From Gnetum montanum (taxonomy: Eukaryota > Streptophyta > Gnetopsida > Gnetales > Gnetaceae), in contig MNCI01009176.1 of NCBI GenBank assembly GCA_015680685.1, forward strand, positions 124,001 through 188,000: a stretch of 64,000 nucleotides of DNA, read 5' to 3'. The position numbers were made by a program, and so were the translations under genes. The notes under the pieces were generated by a model. It made no database searches. It was not told the DNA's origin and worked only from the letters and a program-made list of their open reading frames with translations. Positions 11,414-23,089 of the stretch are shown here, piece by piece. How positions within the stretch are numbered: the first letter of the stretch is position 1; every line of letters begins with the position of its first letter.

Positions 11414-13140
11414 CATGAATGAAATGGTAGATAGTGCTAAGAGTCCACCAAAGATCTCTAGAGATATACTAAAATAAAGAAGAACTTTTGTCACATTTGA
11501 TCATTTGAAGGATGTGATCCTTCCACTAGTCATGTTAGCTTATCATCAAGATAAATATTCAAGATGGAGAGATGCCCATGGATAGTTCTCTAGGGAACAA
11601 ATCCTGGATGCATTGGATGATCTCAAAGAGGCCCTAATCAACATGAGGCTAGAGGATGAATGCACATCATATAGATCTTATGAACCTATTTATGATGAAT
11701 ATAGGTCTTTGTACATGCAGAATCTTCAAGATCATATGGCAAAAGAGAAATCTAGTTACAAATTTTCATTTGATTACTCATATGGAGAGTAAGATGACAA
11801 AGTAGATAAGAAAGACAAAGGGAAAATCCACCATGAAGGATCATGATTAGGTACTATCAACTAAAGTGCAACTTAAACTTAAGATGATAAGGTTCTTCCC
11901 AAGTTCCAACACTTGCGTTTATCTAAACCTTTGGGTTGTGATGCTGTTATCCCTTTGTTAAACTGGGATGATTATCATGAGCTCACTAAAGCTATGCACA
12001 TTTGAAGAAAGCATGTTCATGATAGCCAACTCAAGAAAATAAACATGATTGATATACAAAAATATAAAGGGTATATCAATGATGATTCCAAACTTTACAT
12101 GTAAGCCTTTGATAATGCTTGCTATCTTCAAGAGATCACTAATGATTTGTAGAAGTTGTAGCTGTTTCCTCACATCTTCACCAAACACATGGAGACTTGC
12201 TATAAATACTTGCCTCTAAAAATCAATTCAGATATGGGTATACATGGTTAGAATCCTCTACAAAAAAATTTAAACCTATGCTCGAATTTCAAACATCTAG
12301 AAGGAGATGGCTAGATGATGGTAAGGAGCCCATGAATCTCTCAACATCTTCATGGAGAGGTATATGAAAACTCCTCATTATTTTTTTAACCATGGTTTTA
12401 GCTAAAGAGAGTAGTTAATGCATATTTTAGAAGAGCTAAGTTAGGAAATAAGATAATTCATGGATATGTGCTAGGCTCACAAAAATTCTATGATCCAAAT
12501 CAAAATACTCTTGAACATCATAACAAGTATGAAGGGTAAGTCACAAAAGTAATGTTTTATAGAGGAGTACAATCATGACCCAATGTGAGGAAAGAAGGCT
12601 AAAAACATTGAAGATAACACTGAACCTCCCACTACATTTGAGGTACTAGTGCAAGATCAAGTTAAAACAAACAAGGCCTTAATAAACTTGGCCCGCAAAA
12701 TGGATCTATTTTGGGATGTGATGGATAAAAAGATGATCACTAGTCTTAAGGATATTAAGGATAAGATAGTTGAAGTTACAACCAATGTAGTCACATCACA
12801 TGAACATTGGAAAAGGTATGAAGGAAAGAGTAAAGGCAAGATTTGTCATGATAAGAGAATTCTCAAAAATCCAAATGAGGGTTACTCATCCTTTGATGAT
12901 GAAAATCCCTAAAAATATTGCATAGATCTTAATAATTTGTATTATTACCTAGTCATGACTCACATGATTGATGAGATTGAACAATTTGGGATGCCTTTAA
13001 ATACTAGATTTTTCAAGAGGAAAATGAGGAGGACTCCATACCTAGATCATTTGTATTATCTTGGAGGTACATATCCATAACCCATGCAATAGTACCAATA
13101 GTGGAAAGCTCCAAATCCTTGGGGTAATGATTCATAAAAT
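11414..13140 (+). pseudogene. gag: gag pseudogene of second Athila-like element
   Basis: A mostly continuous but stop-ridden frame starts with ATG at 11414 and gives an acidic and basic, largely helical peptide. A better-preserved open stretch at 12649-12912 is lysine-rich with coiled-coil character (LARKMDLFWDVMDKKM), followed by HDKRILKNPNEGYSSFDDE. The later part (12950-13140) still reads in frame with a G-, P- and Y-rich end. Placement just after a PBS and just before a protease-like motif supports gag. No zinc knuckle is visible. Confidence 0.45.
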
Positions 13141-13639
13141 ATTTTAACTTTTTTGTAATAATAGATGATGCTTTTCACCAACTCCTATTTACATAGTGCA
13201 CATGTATGTGCTTATTAACTCCCATTGATAACACCTCAATAGTATCTACTTCAAGTAGTCATGCCACTTAAGCTTCCTAGGACTAGTAACAACAACTTCT
13301 AGTTTCTAATCTCATGTATGATGGAATACCTAGTTAATTGTATCCAAGGTGATTTAAATCATACTTCCATGTATGCATCTAGAAAATATTATCAATCCTC
13401 TATTGATTTGGTTGTTAGGGGAAGTTTAATTTTCAGTGGTAGAAAATTCTATTGCGTGTACAGACATGAGAATTATGGGACTAGGTCCACATTGCCCTCT
13501 TCATCTTGTATACTTTAGGGACAAGTTTCATGAAGATATCTAGTAAAGATAAAAGGATGATGATGACATTACCATCTTCATGTCTATGGTGGCTACATGG
13601 ATGGCCAAAGAAGGATATTTGCCTAATAAAATGATTAGT

Positions 13640-13790
13640 TCCTCGCAATCCCATGGTAAAAATTAAAATCAATGAAAAGGATCATTGCCTAGCCCTTTAT
13701 GACTCTAGTTCTAGGGTTAATATTATTTCATTATAGCAATACCTTGATTTGGGGCTTCCTCCTCCCAAGTGTACCAACATTTAACAAGAG
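13640..13790 (+). pseudogene. Retroviral-type aspartic protease remnant
   Basis: At 13695-13730 the frame reads LYDSSSRVNIIS, then QYLDLGLPPPK. This corresponds to the D-S/T-G-x2-V-N-x-I motif and following L-x2-LGLP of plant Ty3/gypsy proteases. The catalytic glycine is changed (DSS for DSG), a stop follows ISL, and flanking frames are broken. From 13791 to 14627 I see only AT-rich sequence with scattered coding-like patches and no further pol domain. Confidence 0.45.
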
Positions 13791-14627
13791 ATGGTGGACC
13801 AATCCTACCCATATCCAATGGAATAGATAAGTGACATGATGACATATGTTACAAGCTGTTCATCCTACAAATTTCTTGGTGATCAAATTAGAAAATAAGA
13901 TGGAAGATAACTTCCTTGTTATCATGCGGAGGGCCTCATTTGACATCACCAATGCTAGGTTGATATTTCAAGACCTTCACTTAAAAATCTATAGAAGCGA
14001 TGAGACCTGAAGGATGAAGTACAAGAGAATACCTTGTGTTCCTCTTCAGTCCTATAGCATTGTGTGCATGTTCCATTTAAGTGAGCCAAATGAAATGTTC
14101 TATGGGCAACACTTGGTTTATCATAACAAATATATTTTACATCTGAGCATGAAAAATGCTCAATTTAATAGTTAAAGATCTACTAGATGATGGATATGGA
14201 TTAATCATGGGGAAGGAATGCCTCATGCCATGTCAAAAAATTATTTTTCTACTATTTTTGTTTATGCATTTAATAAATTTGGTGTGTTTAGTTAGAATTT
14301 TTGTATTCTTTTTGGAGTTTGATGGATAATCATATATGATATTTTATTTTCTTATAGAGTGTTTTTTAATATATGTGGGAAAATTAACTAATATGCTTTA
14401 TGAATGCTTACCAGATAAGCCAATGGTGGATGTGTGATTTACAGATGTAATAGGAATGAGAGAGTGCCAAATGGATCCAAAGTGGATCCTTGATCGATAG
14501 AATATTTACATAACAAATTCGTTCATTTAATTTTCTACTATACATCATTGTTGAACTAGAATCAAATTTATTGAGGAGCTAGTACTAATAAAGCAAGCTA
14601 TTGAAGTTAATGCTATTAGCACTGTGA

Positions 14628-15488
14628 TGTAGGGACACCTCTTATGATCCCCATTTTCATCCTTTTAGGTTATTAATTGCAGGTTCAAGAAGTTGGGCAG
14701 ACATATTGGAGATTAGACATGTGTCTGTCCTAAGAGATGGGCATGCATAGGAGATATCCCATTTGCAGAGCAGACATCTTATCAAAGAAGAAGATGTCTT
14801 GTTCTATCAAGAGATATCTTTTTCAAATAGAAGAAATCTATGGGAAGATATCTTACTATAGTAAGAGAGATCTCATCCTATTAGGAGATGTCTTATCTTG
14901 CCAAGATATATCTTTTTTAAGAGCCAAAGTTGATAGGAAGATGTCTTGATAAGCATGTAGACATTCCATATGGTTGAGGAAAGTTTTGAGTTAGAAGTTC
15001 CAAGTTGGGAAACAACCAAGAAAGATGAGAATAAGATTAAATTAACTAAAATCTCCAAATTTTTCATGGGAAAGGTTTTTCTAGGGCTCTTATCTTGTAA
15101 TTAATAAATATTATTTTTTGTTTTCATATTTATGCATGAGAGAGGTTGTGCTTCTGATTAGAGAAGAGATTGCATAAGAGTGTGTGCATATCTATGGTCA
15201 ATTATATGTGTTTGGTTATTGAAGCTCTTTGTGTGTGTGTGTGTGTGTGTGTGTGTGNTCCTATGTGTTGGATTTTTTTTGGTTGTTGAGCCTCATATTT
15301 TACAATATCATTAAGTGTGTGAATGATTTGTGATGCTTGTAGGTCATAGAACCTCTATAATTATAATCTTCTATGAATTAATTAAAGATAGCTAGTTTTC
15401 TTGTTTTCTATCAATATAATTATCTTCATACCTTCTAGATTTAGTATGTATTTAAAGGGTTAAAGTAAAATGGAATGACCTTGCTTTT
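14628..15488 (+). repeat. 5' LTR of chromovirus-like element
   Basis: This LTR is about 861 bp and matches 20032-20820 along its length. Shared blocks include the start TGTAGGGACA, a block around ATTCATATTTATGCATGAGAGAG near 15130, and an end block around TTCATACCTTCTAG. U3 holds many short units of AGATGTCT or AGACATCT and GAGATATC type (about 14750-14945). A TG microsatellite with an undetermined base interrupts the R/U5 part. Confidence 0.8.
15230..15258 (+). repeat. (TG)n microsatellite followed by an undetermined base
   Basis: Fourteen TG units are followed at 15258 by the only N in the window. The homologous place in the 3' LTR (about 20530-20545) has only a short interrupted GTGT run. 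The repeat therefore expanded in this copy, and the N marks an unresolved length in the assembly. Confidence 0.9.
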
Positions 15489-15495
15489 TTGTTAT

Positions 15496-15507
15496 TAGTA
15501 TAAGAAA
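15496..15507 (+). other. Possible degraded primer-binding site (tRNA-iMet type)
   Basis: TAGTATAAGAAA, 7 bases after the 5' LTR, matches 8 of 12 positions of TGGTATCAGAGC. All but one of the differences are G-to-A or C-to-A. It is in the right place but weak on sequence alone. Confidence 0.4.
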
Positions 15508-15619
15508 ATTAAGTTGATTATTATTGGAATTTGGTTGTAGATTTTTATGTCAATTTTAGATGATGCTTAAGAAAAACTAGGTTCAAGACTTGAATAGAGA
15601 TAGGAAGAGCATAAAATCT

Positions 15620-16760
15620 ATCTTTCAACTAAGGGTTACATGATTAGATAAGATCAATACCAAGATATATAGGAATGTAGGCCCATCCATATTCAAACTC
15701 AAGGTAATGTTGAGCATTGATATTTGAATGGTGATGAAGAGTTCTCTTAGCCAAGTCGAGGAAGAGTAGATAAGGAGATAGAAAATTCTAGTTATGGGAG
15801 TATGGAAACTCATCAGCCTAGGATTCCAAGGGAAGGGAATCCAAATCCTCATGTTAGAGTTCCAAGAGCTTCATCATTGATATCTACTTCTTGTCATGGC
15901 ATGCTTAATGATGAAGATGAAGGAAGGGTTTCCAGAGCATTTAGAAATGTTGCTAGACATTTTTATGTGAAACTAAAGAATTTTAATGGTGTAGATTACA
16001 CCAATGCTTTTGCAAGTTGGCTGAAGGTACTTGAAAAGCATTTTGAGTTGGAATAGTTACCAAATAAACTAAAGGTACTAATTTCTAAATCTAGATTAGA
16101 AGGTATGAATTCAACTTGATGGGAAAACTAGTCTCAAGATTATGAGAGGAAAAATGGTAAGCTTATCAAAGATTGGAATATGATGAAATATAGATTGAGA
16201 AGAAAGCTTAAACAATCTTGGTGGAGATAAGAGACAATCATGAAGCTAAAATTACGTAGACAAGAAGACAAAGATGTCAAAAATTTTTACATCAAATTTT
16301 CTAAACCATTACATCAAGCTAAGGTAAATTAGAAGGAATATGAATAGGGTTAAATCTTTCTTGCAGGTCTCAAAATAATGTATCAGTAAGAGTTGTTATT
16401 TTAGAAGTCAAAAAATTTTGATGAGGCTTATGATTTGACATTTAAGATAGAAAAGAAATTCAATGGATTTAAAAGTATAAGCAAACAAGCTTCAATGGGA
16501 AAGGACAAGGGATCCAAATTAGAGAAGGGATCCATGTCAATATTCAAAGACAAAGATGGTAGCCAAGATAAGAAGTAAGAGAAGGAAAAATTTAATGAAA
16601 AAAAAGGCAAGGGTGGCAAGGATCAAGGCAATAACTCATCTAAGATTTAGTCCTTCAAATTTTGATAACAAGAACAAAAGCAATGAGAATGTTCACTTTA
16701 TAAGATAGTCAAGGACAAGAATGTACAAACCTTGGATGTGGAGGACACCTTAAGCTAAGC
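15620..16760 (+). pseudogene. gag: gag pseudogene of chromovirus-like element
   Basis: The capsid/nucleocapsid polyprotein frame can be read from about 15620 with an open section at 15802-16056 (KNFNGVDYTNAFASWLKVLEK). This matches the plant gag pattern in which a F-x-G block is followed by W-L-x2-V-E-K. Further on come K-x2-Y-E-R-K-N-G-K and W-x2-MK-x-RLRRK, the usual gag core order. A lysine- and glycine-rich tail (16480-16640) stands where a nucleocapsid would be, but no intact CCHC knuckle is seen. There are about ten stops. Confidence 0.7.
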
Positions 16761-16859
16761 TCTTTAGAGATATAATCCTAATACTCTCAAAATTAAGAAA
16801 TTTCTGAATTGAATTCTTATGCATTTATAAGAAATGTGAATAGAGGAGACCACCTTGCA

Positions 16860-17530
16860 AGAAATCTATTTTTGTAGATTAGGGCTAGGTGTTTTCTTAG
16901 TGGGGAATAGATTCATATTTTGATTAATGGGAGAGTTGAAGAAAATGTTATTTATTGTTGGGTAGCTACTATATTGCATTTAGTGACAAATCCTCATCCT
17001 AGATCCTATAATATATATTGGTTATCAAGAGATTTCTCTCAAGGGATGAGAGAGAAATATCTGTTGAAATTCAAGATTGGAAGTTATCATGATGTTGTGA
17101 AATGTCATGTACTACCAATTGATTGTACTAATGTAATTATTGGAAGGCCTTGACATTTTGATAATGGTGCTTAATTTGATGAAGCAAGGTATGTGTAGAG
17201 TGTAGTAAGACTTGATGGAATTTATGAATTGATTCCTATGATAGTTGAATAAGTGAGGTAGCAAAGCTCACTTAATGCTTTCTTAATTCTTCTAGGAGAG
17301 AAGGAATATATTAAGGAACATGATGAAGATAGTTTTGGTTTTGTTTTTGTATCAACTATTACTTCTAACCATGATGCTGTGTAAGTAGAACTTCCAACAG
17401 GTGTGCTAGGATTGAAGGTGTAATTTTCTAATGTATTCAATGAGGAATTGAATGGATTATCATCAATGAGAAATATTCACAATCAAATTGAATTTATCCT
17501 TAATGCTACCATTCCAAATGAGAGAGCATA
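16860..17530 (+). pseudogene. Protease and PR-RT linker of chromovirus-like element
   Basis: An open section at 16920-17153 starts after the place of the catalytic triad. It reads NPHPRSYNIYWLS and ends CHVLPIDCTNVIIGRP, the C-terminal half of a plant Ty3/gypsy protease (P-H-P-x-PY-x-I-x-W and V-x-PMD-x-C-x-I-LLGRP). The linker continues as GLSSMRNIHNQIEF, matching the LPPxRxIxHxIDL block that precedes RT. The D-S-G triad itself is not recoverable. Confidence 0.7.
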
Positions 17531-17534
17531 TTAG

Positions 17535-18300
17535 ATGGTACTAAATCAATGCGCTAAATTACAAAGACAAGTGGAGAAGTTACTTACAAATGGCTTCCTA
17601 GGAAAATCCATTTTACCTTGTGTAGTTCCAACAGTGCTTATGCCAAAGAAGAACATTGATGAATGGAGAATGTGCATTCATTTAATAACTATGAATAAGA
17701 TAACAATGAGGAATAGGTTTTCTATTCCAAGGATTGATAATATCCTTACCAATATAGAGGTTTTTAGTAAAATTGATTTAAAGAGTGGATTTCATCAAAT
17801 TTGGATTAAGCCTAGTGATGAATAGAAGATAGATTTCAAAACATTGGATGGATTTTTTGAATGGTTGGTGATGCCATGTGATCTTACAAATGCAACTACT
17901 AAATTCATGAGGTTGATGCATGATGTTTTCAAGTATTTTATTTTTAAGTATTATATTATTTTCTTTGATGCTATTTTAGTGTACAAATCTAATGAGGAGG
18001 AGCATTTGCATCACTTGAGAAGACTGTGTCTTAAATTGGAGGAGGCATATTTTATAATCAATGTAAAAAAGAGTTATTTATTCAAGAGGGAGATCACAAA
18101 TTTTGGACATGTAATTTCTAAAAATCAAATTTGGATGAAAGATACTAATGTGAGGATGATTAGAGATTGGCCAACTCCTAGAAATGTTAGGAAGGTAAGA
18201 TTATTTCTTGGTTTAGTAGGGTTTTATAGAAGATTCATAAGAAATTTTAGTGGCATTTCTTACCTTATTTTTGTCTTTTTTACGAAGAATTAAGATTTTA
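17535..18300 (+). pseudogene. pol: Reverse transcriptase pseudogene (Ty3/gypsy)
   Basis: RT would copy element RNA into DNA. Two open sections, 17535-17825 and 17844-18293, are separated by a single TAG. Visible motifs are LLTNGFLGKS, WRMCIHLITMNKIT, FSIPRIDNIL, FSKIDLKSGFHQIWI, DGFFEWLVMPCDLTNATTKFM and FLGLVGFYRRFIRNFS, in family order. The active-site box is IIFFDAILVY at about 17955-17984. The family has a D-D pair here, and the second aspartate is replaced by alanine (codon 17970-17972). The enzyme would be dead even without the stops. The final GFYRRFI-x-NFS block is the usual RT/RNase H connection. Confidence 0.85.
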
Positions 18301-18590
18301 GATGAGGTGATGAAACCCAAAGAAGCTTTGACTTGTTGAAGGGAAAAATCACTAGTGAACTAGTGCTTGCAATACTAGATATCTAGAAGATTTTTTAAAT
18401 GGAGGTGGAGGTAAAAACACATGAAGCGAGTGGTACAATTATAAGAGATCAAGTTTTTTATCAAGAACAAGAGTGAGAAATCCAATGTAATTGTTGGTGC
18501 ATTATTCTTGATGCATGTGGTAAATTTCAGCATGCCTCAAGTGGAATATATGAATGATTTTATTGATTTGTATGAACTTGATTCAGATTT
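18300..18590 (+). pseudogene. RNase H remnant
   Basis: After RT the sequence still reads in short pieces like ETQRSFDLLKGKIT-x-ELVLAI and THEASGTIIRD. These correspond to the QxxFxxLKxxLxxxPVL and D-A-S-G-x-G-IG starts of Ty3/gypsy RNase H. The rest of the domain, including the TDH block, is not recognisable, so most of it is deleted or scrambled. Confidence 0.5.
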
Positions 18591-18599
18591 TCAATAGGT

Positions 18600-19760
18600 T
18601 TGGGTAGGCCTCAAGAAACCACTATTGACGAGGATAGACCAATGAAGGGACTATCATATTTAAGATGATTTTTTATTCAAGAATGGAAAGGTATGTATTC
18701 TTAGTTGTGATTTTAGGAAAAATATTTTAGTTGAAAAGCATTTTGATGACATGATAGGTCACATGTGTAAAGATAAGACATTGAAACTTGTGTGTAGGTA
18801 CCATTTTTGAACTAGAATGGTTTCTAAAGTCTCCAAATTTATGAAGGAGCATTTGACATGCTAGAAATTCAAAGGATGTAAAGGAGTGGATGGATATTAT
18901 GTACCTTTGCCAATTCACAAGGGTTTATTGGAAACTATGTTAATGAACTTTGTGAGTGATATTCCAAGGATAAAAAGTGGGAACAATGATATCTTTGTTA
19001 TGGTGGATATATTTTCTAGGATGGCACATTTCATTTCATGTAAAAAGACAAATGATGCATCTAATGTTATAAATCTATTTTTCTAGTATGTTTGAAGTTG
19101 CATGGGATTCCTTTGAATATTGTTAGTAATAGAAACTCCAAGTTTACTAGTCACTTTTAGAGGTCTCTTTGGAAGATTTTAGGGACAAAATTGACTTTGT
19201 CTAGTGCATATCATCCATAATCTGATGATTAAATAGAAGTAGTTAATAATTCTTTGCTAAATATTTTGACATGTTTATGTGATGGATAGCCTAATAGGTG
19301 GGAAAATTTTTTGTCACATTGAATTTTCTTACAATAAGGCTTTTCATGTTACTATTGAAAAAATTCCATTTGAGATGAATTATGGTTTTTATCTAAAGAT
19401 GATGGATAATCTTAAGAGCTTGTTAGAGAAGCTCAATTAAGTGATGATTTTGTACAAGAGATGAATGATCTTCATGTTCAAGTGAAGAAAAATCTTAAGA
19501 ACAAGGGTAAAGAAAGAGTAATTAAGAGAAATGAGAGTAAGAGGAAGTCAAAATTTAAGGTTGATGATATTATTTGGATGTACTTGAAGAAGAAGAGGTT
19601 GAGAGGTATCAAATTCTTTATGTTGAAGGAAAAAAAGATGGATCCTTTTAGGATAAAGGCTAAAATCAATGATAATGCTTTTGAAATTGACATACTAAAT
19701 AATGTGGGTATGTCTTTTGTATTTAATGTTGTAGATCTTGTGCATTATCATGAACAATAG
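18600..19760 (+). pseudogene. pol: Integrase pseudogene with C-terminal domain
   Basis: Integrase would insert the DNA copy. The zinc-binding H-H-C-C region reads from LFKNGKVCILSC through GHMCKDKT (about 18660-18780) to a MKEHLTC-x-KFKGCKG block near 18840. The catalytic core at 18886-19086 contains NFVSDIP, IFVMVDIFSRMAHFI and CKKTNDASNVINLFF, which is standard for plant Ty3/gypsy. The first catalytic D is now N (MNFVS for MDFVx), and the second block reads SNRNSKF for SDRDxKF. A later AYHP-x-SDD-x-IEVVN block holds the third site. The C-terminal domain at 19461-19760 (FKVDDIIWMYLKKKRL, INDNAFEIDI, FNVVDLVHYHE) is open over 99 codons. Confidence 0.8.
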
Positions 19761-20013
19761 ATGGTGAGATCTTATATAATATCATTGATGAGTTAAAGGG
19801 GAAATTTGATAACTCGAAACCTTAGATGGAGTGAAATGCAATTATACTTAAGAGAAGAGAAGCTTCCAGTACTCATGGAGTGAAGAGGCATGAGTACTTG
19901 ATTCTTTAGAAGGATTAAACTACTGATGATGTTGTACGAATCCATGGGACCAAATATGCTAAATAGGGGATCACTTCTACCCCTACTCCCTTGTTCACCT
20001 AAATTTCCTTTTT

Positions 20014-20031
20014 AAAAGATGGAAGAGCTAA
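20014..20031 (+). other. Polypurine tract of chromovirus-like element
   Basis: AAAAGATGGAAGAG lies just upstream of the 3' LTR start at 20032. Confidence 0.65.
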
Positions 20032-20820
20032 TGTAGGGACAACTCTTATGAGCCCCCTTTTCATCTCTACATGTAGTTGATTGTAGGTTTGGGAAGTTAG
20101 GAATCCATCTTGGAGATTTGAAATATGTCTTACTTAAGAGCTAGGCATGCACAAGAGATGTTTCATTTACAAAGGAGACATCCTATTAGAGAATAAGACA
20201 TCTTGTTCTATTAAGAAACATTTTTGGTGTGAAATCTTTCCAAGCATGTAGACATCTTCTATGGCTAAGGAAAGTTTAAGGTTGGTAATTCTAAGTTGGT
20301 AAATAGATGGGAAAGATAAGAACAAGATGGAAATAACTAAGAATCTTCAAGTTAGTCATGGAGAAGGTTTTTCTAGGATTCTTATCTTATAATTGATAAA
20401 TATTTTTTTATTTTTTTTTTGTATTTTCATATTTATGCATGAGAGAGGGTGTTCTTTTGATAAGAGAAGAGATTGCATGAGAGTATGCATCTCTATGGTC
20501 AATTATATGCATTTGAAAATTGAAGCTATGTGTGTATATGTGTGTGTTGGATCTCAGTCCTTTATGTAGGAGAGATCTATTTTGATTATGCCTTGCATTG
20601 AGTACGTTCATTATGTGGTAGTAGAGCCTCATGATTTGCAATATCATTAAGTATGTGATTTATGATGTTTGTGGGTTGTGGAACCATTTTAAATGTAATT
20701 TTCTTTAAATTAATTAAGGATAGCTAGTTTTCATATTTTGTTGCAATTGAATTATCTTCATACCTTCTAGGTTCATTATGTGTTTAAAGAGTTAAAGCAA
20801 AATAGAATGATCCTACTTCA
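20032..20820 (+). repeat. 3' LTR of chromovirus-like element
   Basis: This LTR is about 789 bp, begins TGTAGGGACAACTC and ends CTACTTCA. It is shorter than its partner, mainly because U3 has fewer AGATGTCT-type units and there is no TG expansion. Many point differences from the 5' LTR indicate an old insertion. Confidence 0.8.
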
Positions 20821-22001
20821 AACTATGAGCAGATGATGGGTCCACACCTTAGGGTATGAGCTCCAAAATCTTGGAAGAGTCTTGGTCATTCGAAATAAAA
20901 AGATGTATCATCAAGGGTACTAGTGACCACTAGATGGATCTAATCAATATGTTTATACCAAGTTGCATGTGTTACCTTGCCTAGACACCCTAGTTAGAAG
21001 AGTTTCATGATCTTATGACCTATGCATGCCATGTGATGAGGGATGGATTCTCATGTTGTGCAAGTCAAAGGCTTCAAGTGGTGATTTGGCACTCTAACCA
21101 TTCCCATGATTCCCATGATTTATAAAAAATCCTCTTCCTATGAAAAAAATTAATGAAAAAGAAAAATGAAAAAAGAGAATTGTAAATGAAAAGAAAAGAG
21201 AAAAAGAAAATAAAAATATTCATTAAAAATGATGATGATAAGAAGAGGTGATGGGAAGAGCAATGTAGCTTCAAGATTATTAGTCCATGTAAATTGGTAT
21301 TTTTACCATCCCAAACTAATTCTATAATTGCGCACATAAAAATCAAGTCAATGGTTGAACCAATGCTTATGAAATTCTTTTTCCTGCTTAACCCATTGTT
21401 CAAATCATTTAACTTCAAAAAATATCATAGTCCAAAATAATCTCTTACTCATTCCTATCCATTACCATGAAGACCTAGAAGTCTCTCTCTCAGAAAACTT
21501 TGGTAATGCTAATTATTGCTTCCACCAAACCCCAAATTGATTTATTCGTATGATCAATATTATAATTCTTGACTCACTCATTAACCACATTTGAACCTAG
21601 GTATGTATTTAATACATTTGATAGTTATTTAAATATTTCTACCTTATTTGTATGGGCCCATGCATGCCACAATTCTATAGTTATGATAAAGCTATTCAAG
21701 TTTTTTCAAGAGTTATGCTTATGATTGTTTTGTCATGCAATTTTTGCAATGATAGTATAATGCCTAGGAGACTTGATTTTTAGCAGCCTTTATAGGTCAC
21801 CATATTAGGATGATTGCAAATCAAGCTCTATAAGCCAAGGAGAGTTAAGGTTGAATAATCTCAGACCTCTATCTATATACCCTTGTGCAAACCATTAATT
21901 CTTGAGGAGTGGGAAGGAGAAGAGCTTAGATCTTCTAATCTAGAACTTGTAGAACCTACTCTAGAAAGACATCGATCTAGAAGAAGATTGGGAGATAGGC
22001 A
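20821..22001. other. Intergenic AT-rich spacer
   Basis: No element signature or supported gene is seen. A purine-rich run (about 21130-21240) gives long but low-complexity open frames on the minus strand that I do not accept as genes. An A-G-rich stretch with ATCTAGAA repeats precedes the copia-type LTR (about 21935-22000). Confidence 0.4.
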
Positions 22002-23061
22002 TGAGGATCGAGAACATAGAAGGAGGGTTGAATAACTCTTCCAAATTAAGCAATCAAGATAACCAAAATTGCATGAAATTTTTATGTGGTTTCCTAACTT
22101 GGTTACATTGAAATTCAGAGGGTAGAATCCTTACACACCTTTAAACTTTGTTCCTTCAAAATGTGATTTAAAGGTCACCACAAAATTTACAAATTTTTGA
22201 GCTTTGCTTAGGGTGTTTTCTCGCTGAAAAAACACTCAATCCCTTAAGGTTTCAACAAGCTCAAAATGTGATTTCAATGATCCCACAACCTTTACAAAAT
22301 GTGAGATCTACATTGGAGTGTTTCTTCATTGTGAACACACTCAATCTCTTAAGTTCCTAAGAAGATCTAGGAAGAATCCTTCTTGCAAGAAGCACATTAA
22401 CCCCATAGGGCTTACAAGAAGAGAGAGAATTAAGGAGAAAGTATAACTCACTTTACAAATTCCTTGTAATAAAGATCATAACACATATGATAATTCATAA
22501 TACTTCATGATGAACACAATAAGGAACAAATCCAATTCACTTGATAAAAAATAATGGGATTGACCAATGAATAGTGCCTATTCATTTCCCATGAATTCCA
22601 CTTTGTTTTATAGCCTTTTACTTCTCAAAAACTCCTCAAAATTCATGCAACAACTAGGAAATGGCTAATTGAAATGTCTATATGAAAACAACTTCTATTC
22701 TAGTGGGACCTCCCATAGAAAATTAGGATTTCTTCCTTGGAACATCTCAATTGGGACATCCCAACAACAATTGGAACATTTACTATCAATTTGGGATGTC
22801 TGGCCTACAAGTGAAATTTGAACTTTGGATCATTTCTCTGACATTTTAACATCTTAGAAGATCTTGAAACACATTCAATTAGCTTGTAGACTTCGTTTGC
22901 ATCCTAGATATTATTTCGTCATCCTAGTTCATTTCTTGTTTCAGCTCTCCTCTTATTTTGAGGCCCTTGCTCAATCATCTTGTCACATTGTTCTTTTCTT
23001 AGACTTGCAAGATAACAACCATATTTACACATTCACCATTTTCTAAGGTTTTGACATACCA
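22002..23061 (-). repeat. 3' LTR of minus-strand copia-type element
   Basis: On the minus strand this LTR starts at or a few bases before TGGTATGTCAAAACC and ends GATCCTCA. The end is shared with the isolated LTR at 34040-34953. Conserved blocks against 26346-27451 include AACTTGGTTA, GAGGGTAGAATCCTT, TTTGTTCCTTCAAAAT and CTCCTCAAAATTCATGCAACAACTAG-type sequence near 22640. Confidence 0.8.
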
Positions 23062-23073
23062 AAAGGTCAAAAA

Positions 23074-23085
23074 TCTCTCCCTTTT
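23074..23085 (-). other. Polypurine tract of copia-type element
   Basis: On the minus strand AAAAGGGAGAGA lies about 5-12 bases before the 3' LTR start, which is the expected site for plus-strand priming. Confidence 0.65.
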
Positions 23086-23089
23086 AGGT

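Larger units (their letters stand above)
11298..14627 (+). mobile_element. Second Athila-like element remnant (gag-protease only)
   Basis: A PBS at 11298, a decayed gag (about 11414-13140) and a protease-like segment (about 13650-13790) come in the expected order. No RT, RNase H or integrase is seen before the chromovirus-like LTR at 14628. Either pol was deleted, as in the neighbour at 2974-9657, or it was displaced by later insertions. No matching LTR pair was identified. Confidence 0.4.
14628..20820 (+). mobile_element. Chromovirus-like Ty3/gypsy element, full length but inactive
   Basis: Two direct LTRs (14628-15488 and 20032-20820) both start TGTAGGGACA. They enclose, in canonical order, gag, protease, RT, an RNase H remnant, integrase and an integrase C-terminal domain, followed by a polypurine tract. 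The order PR-RT-RH-IN is that of Ty3/gypsy. The motif spacing and the C-terminal FKVDD...INDNAFEID block are of the plant chromovirus type, although I could not see a chromodomain. Target-site duplications are not recognisable: the flanks are TGTGA and AACTA. Key catalytic residues are lost in RT and integrase. Confidence 0.85.

Noticed and set aside
21074-21418. 114-codon minus-strand frame
   Set aside because: Its composition is almost entirely F, I, L, S and K from a purine-rich run, with no motif and no partner elsewhere.
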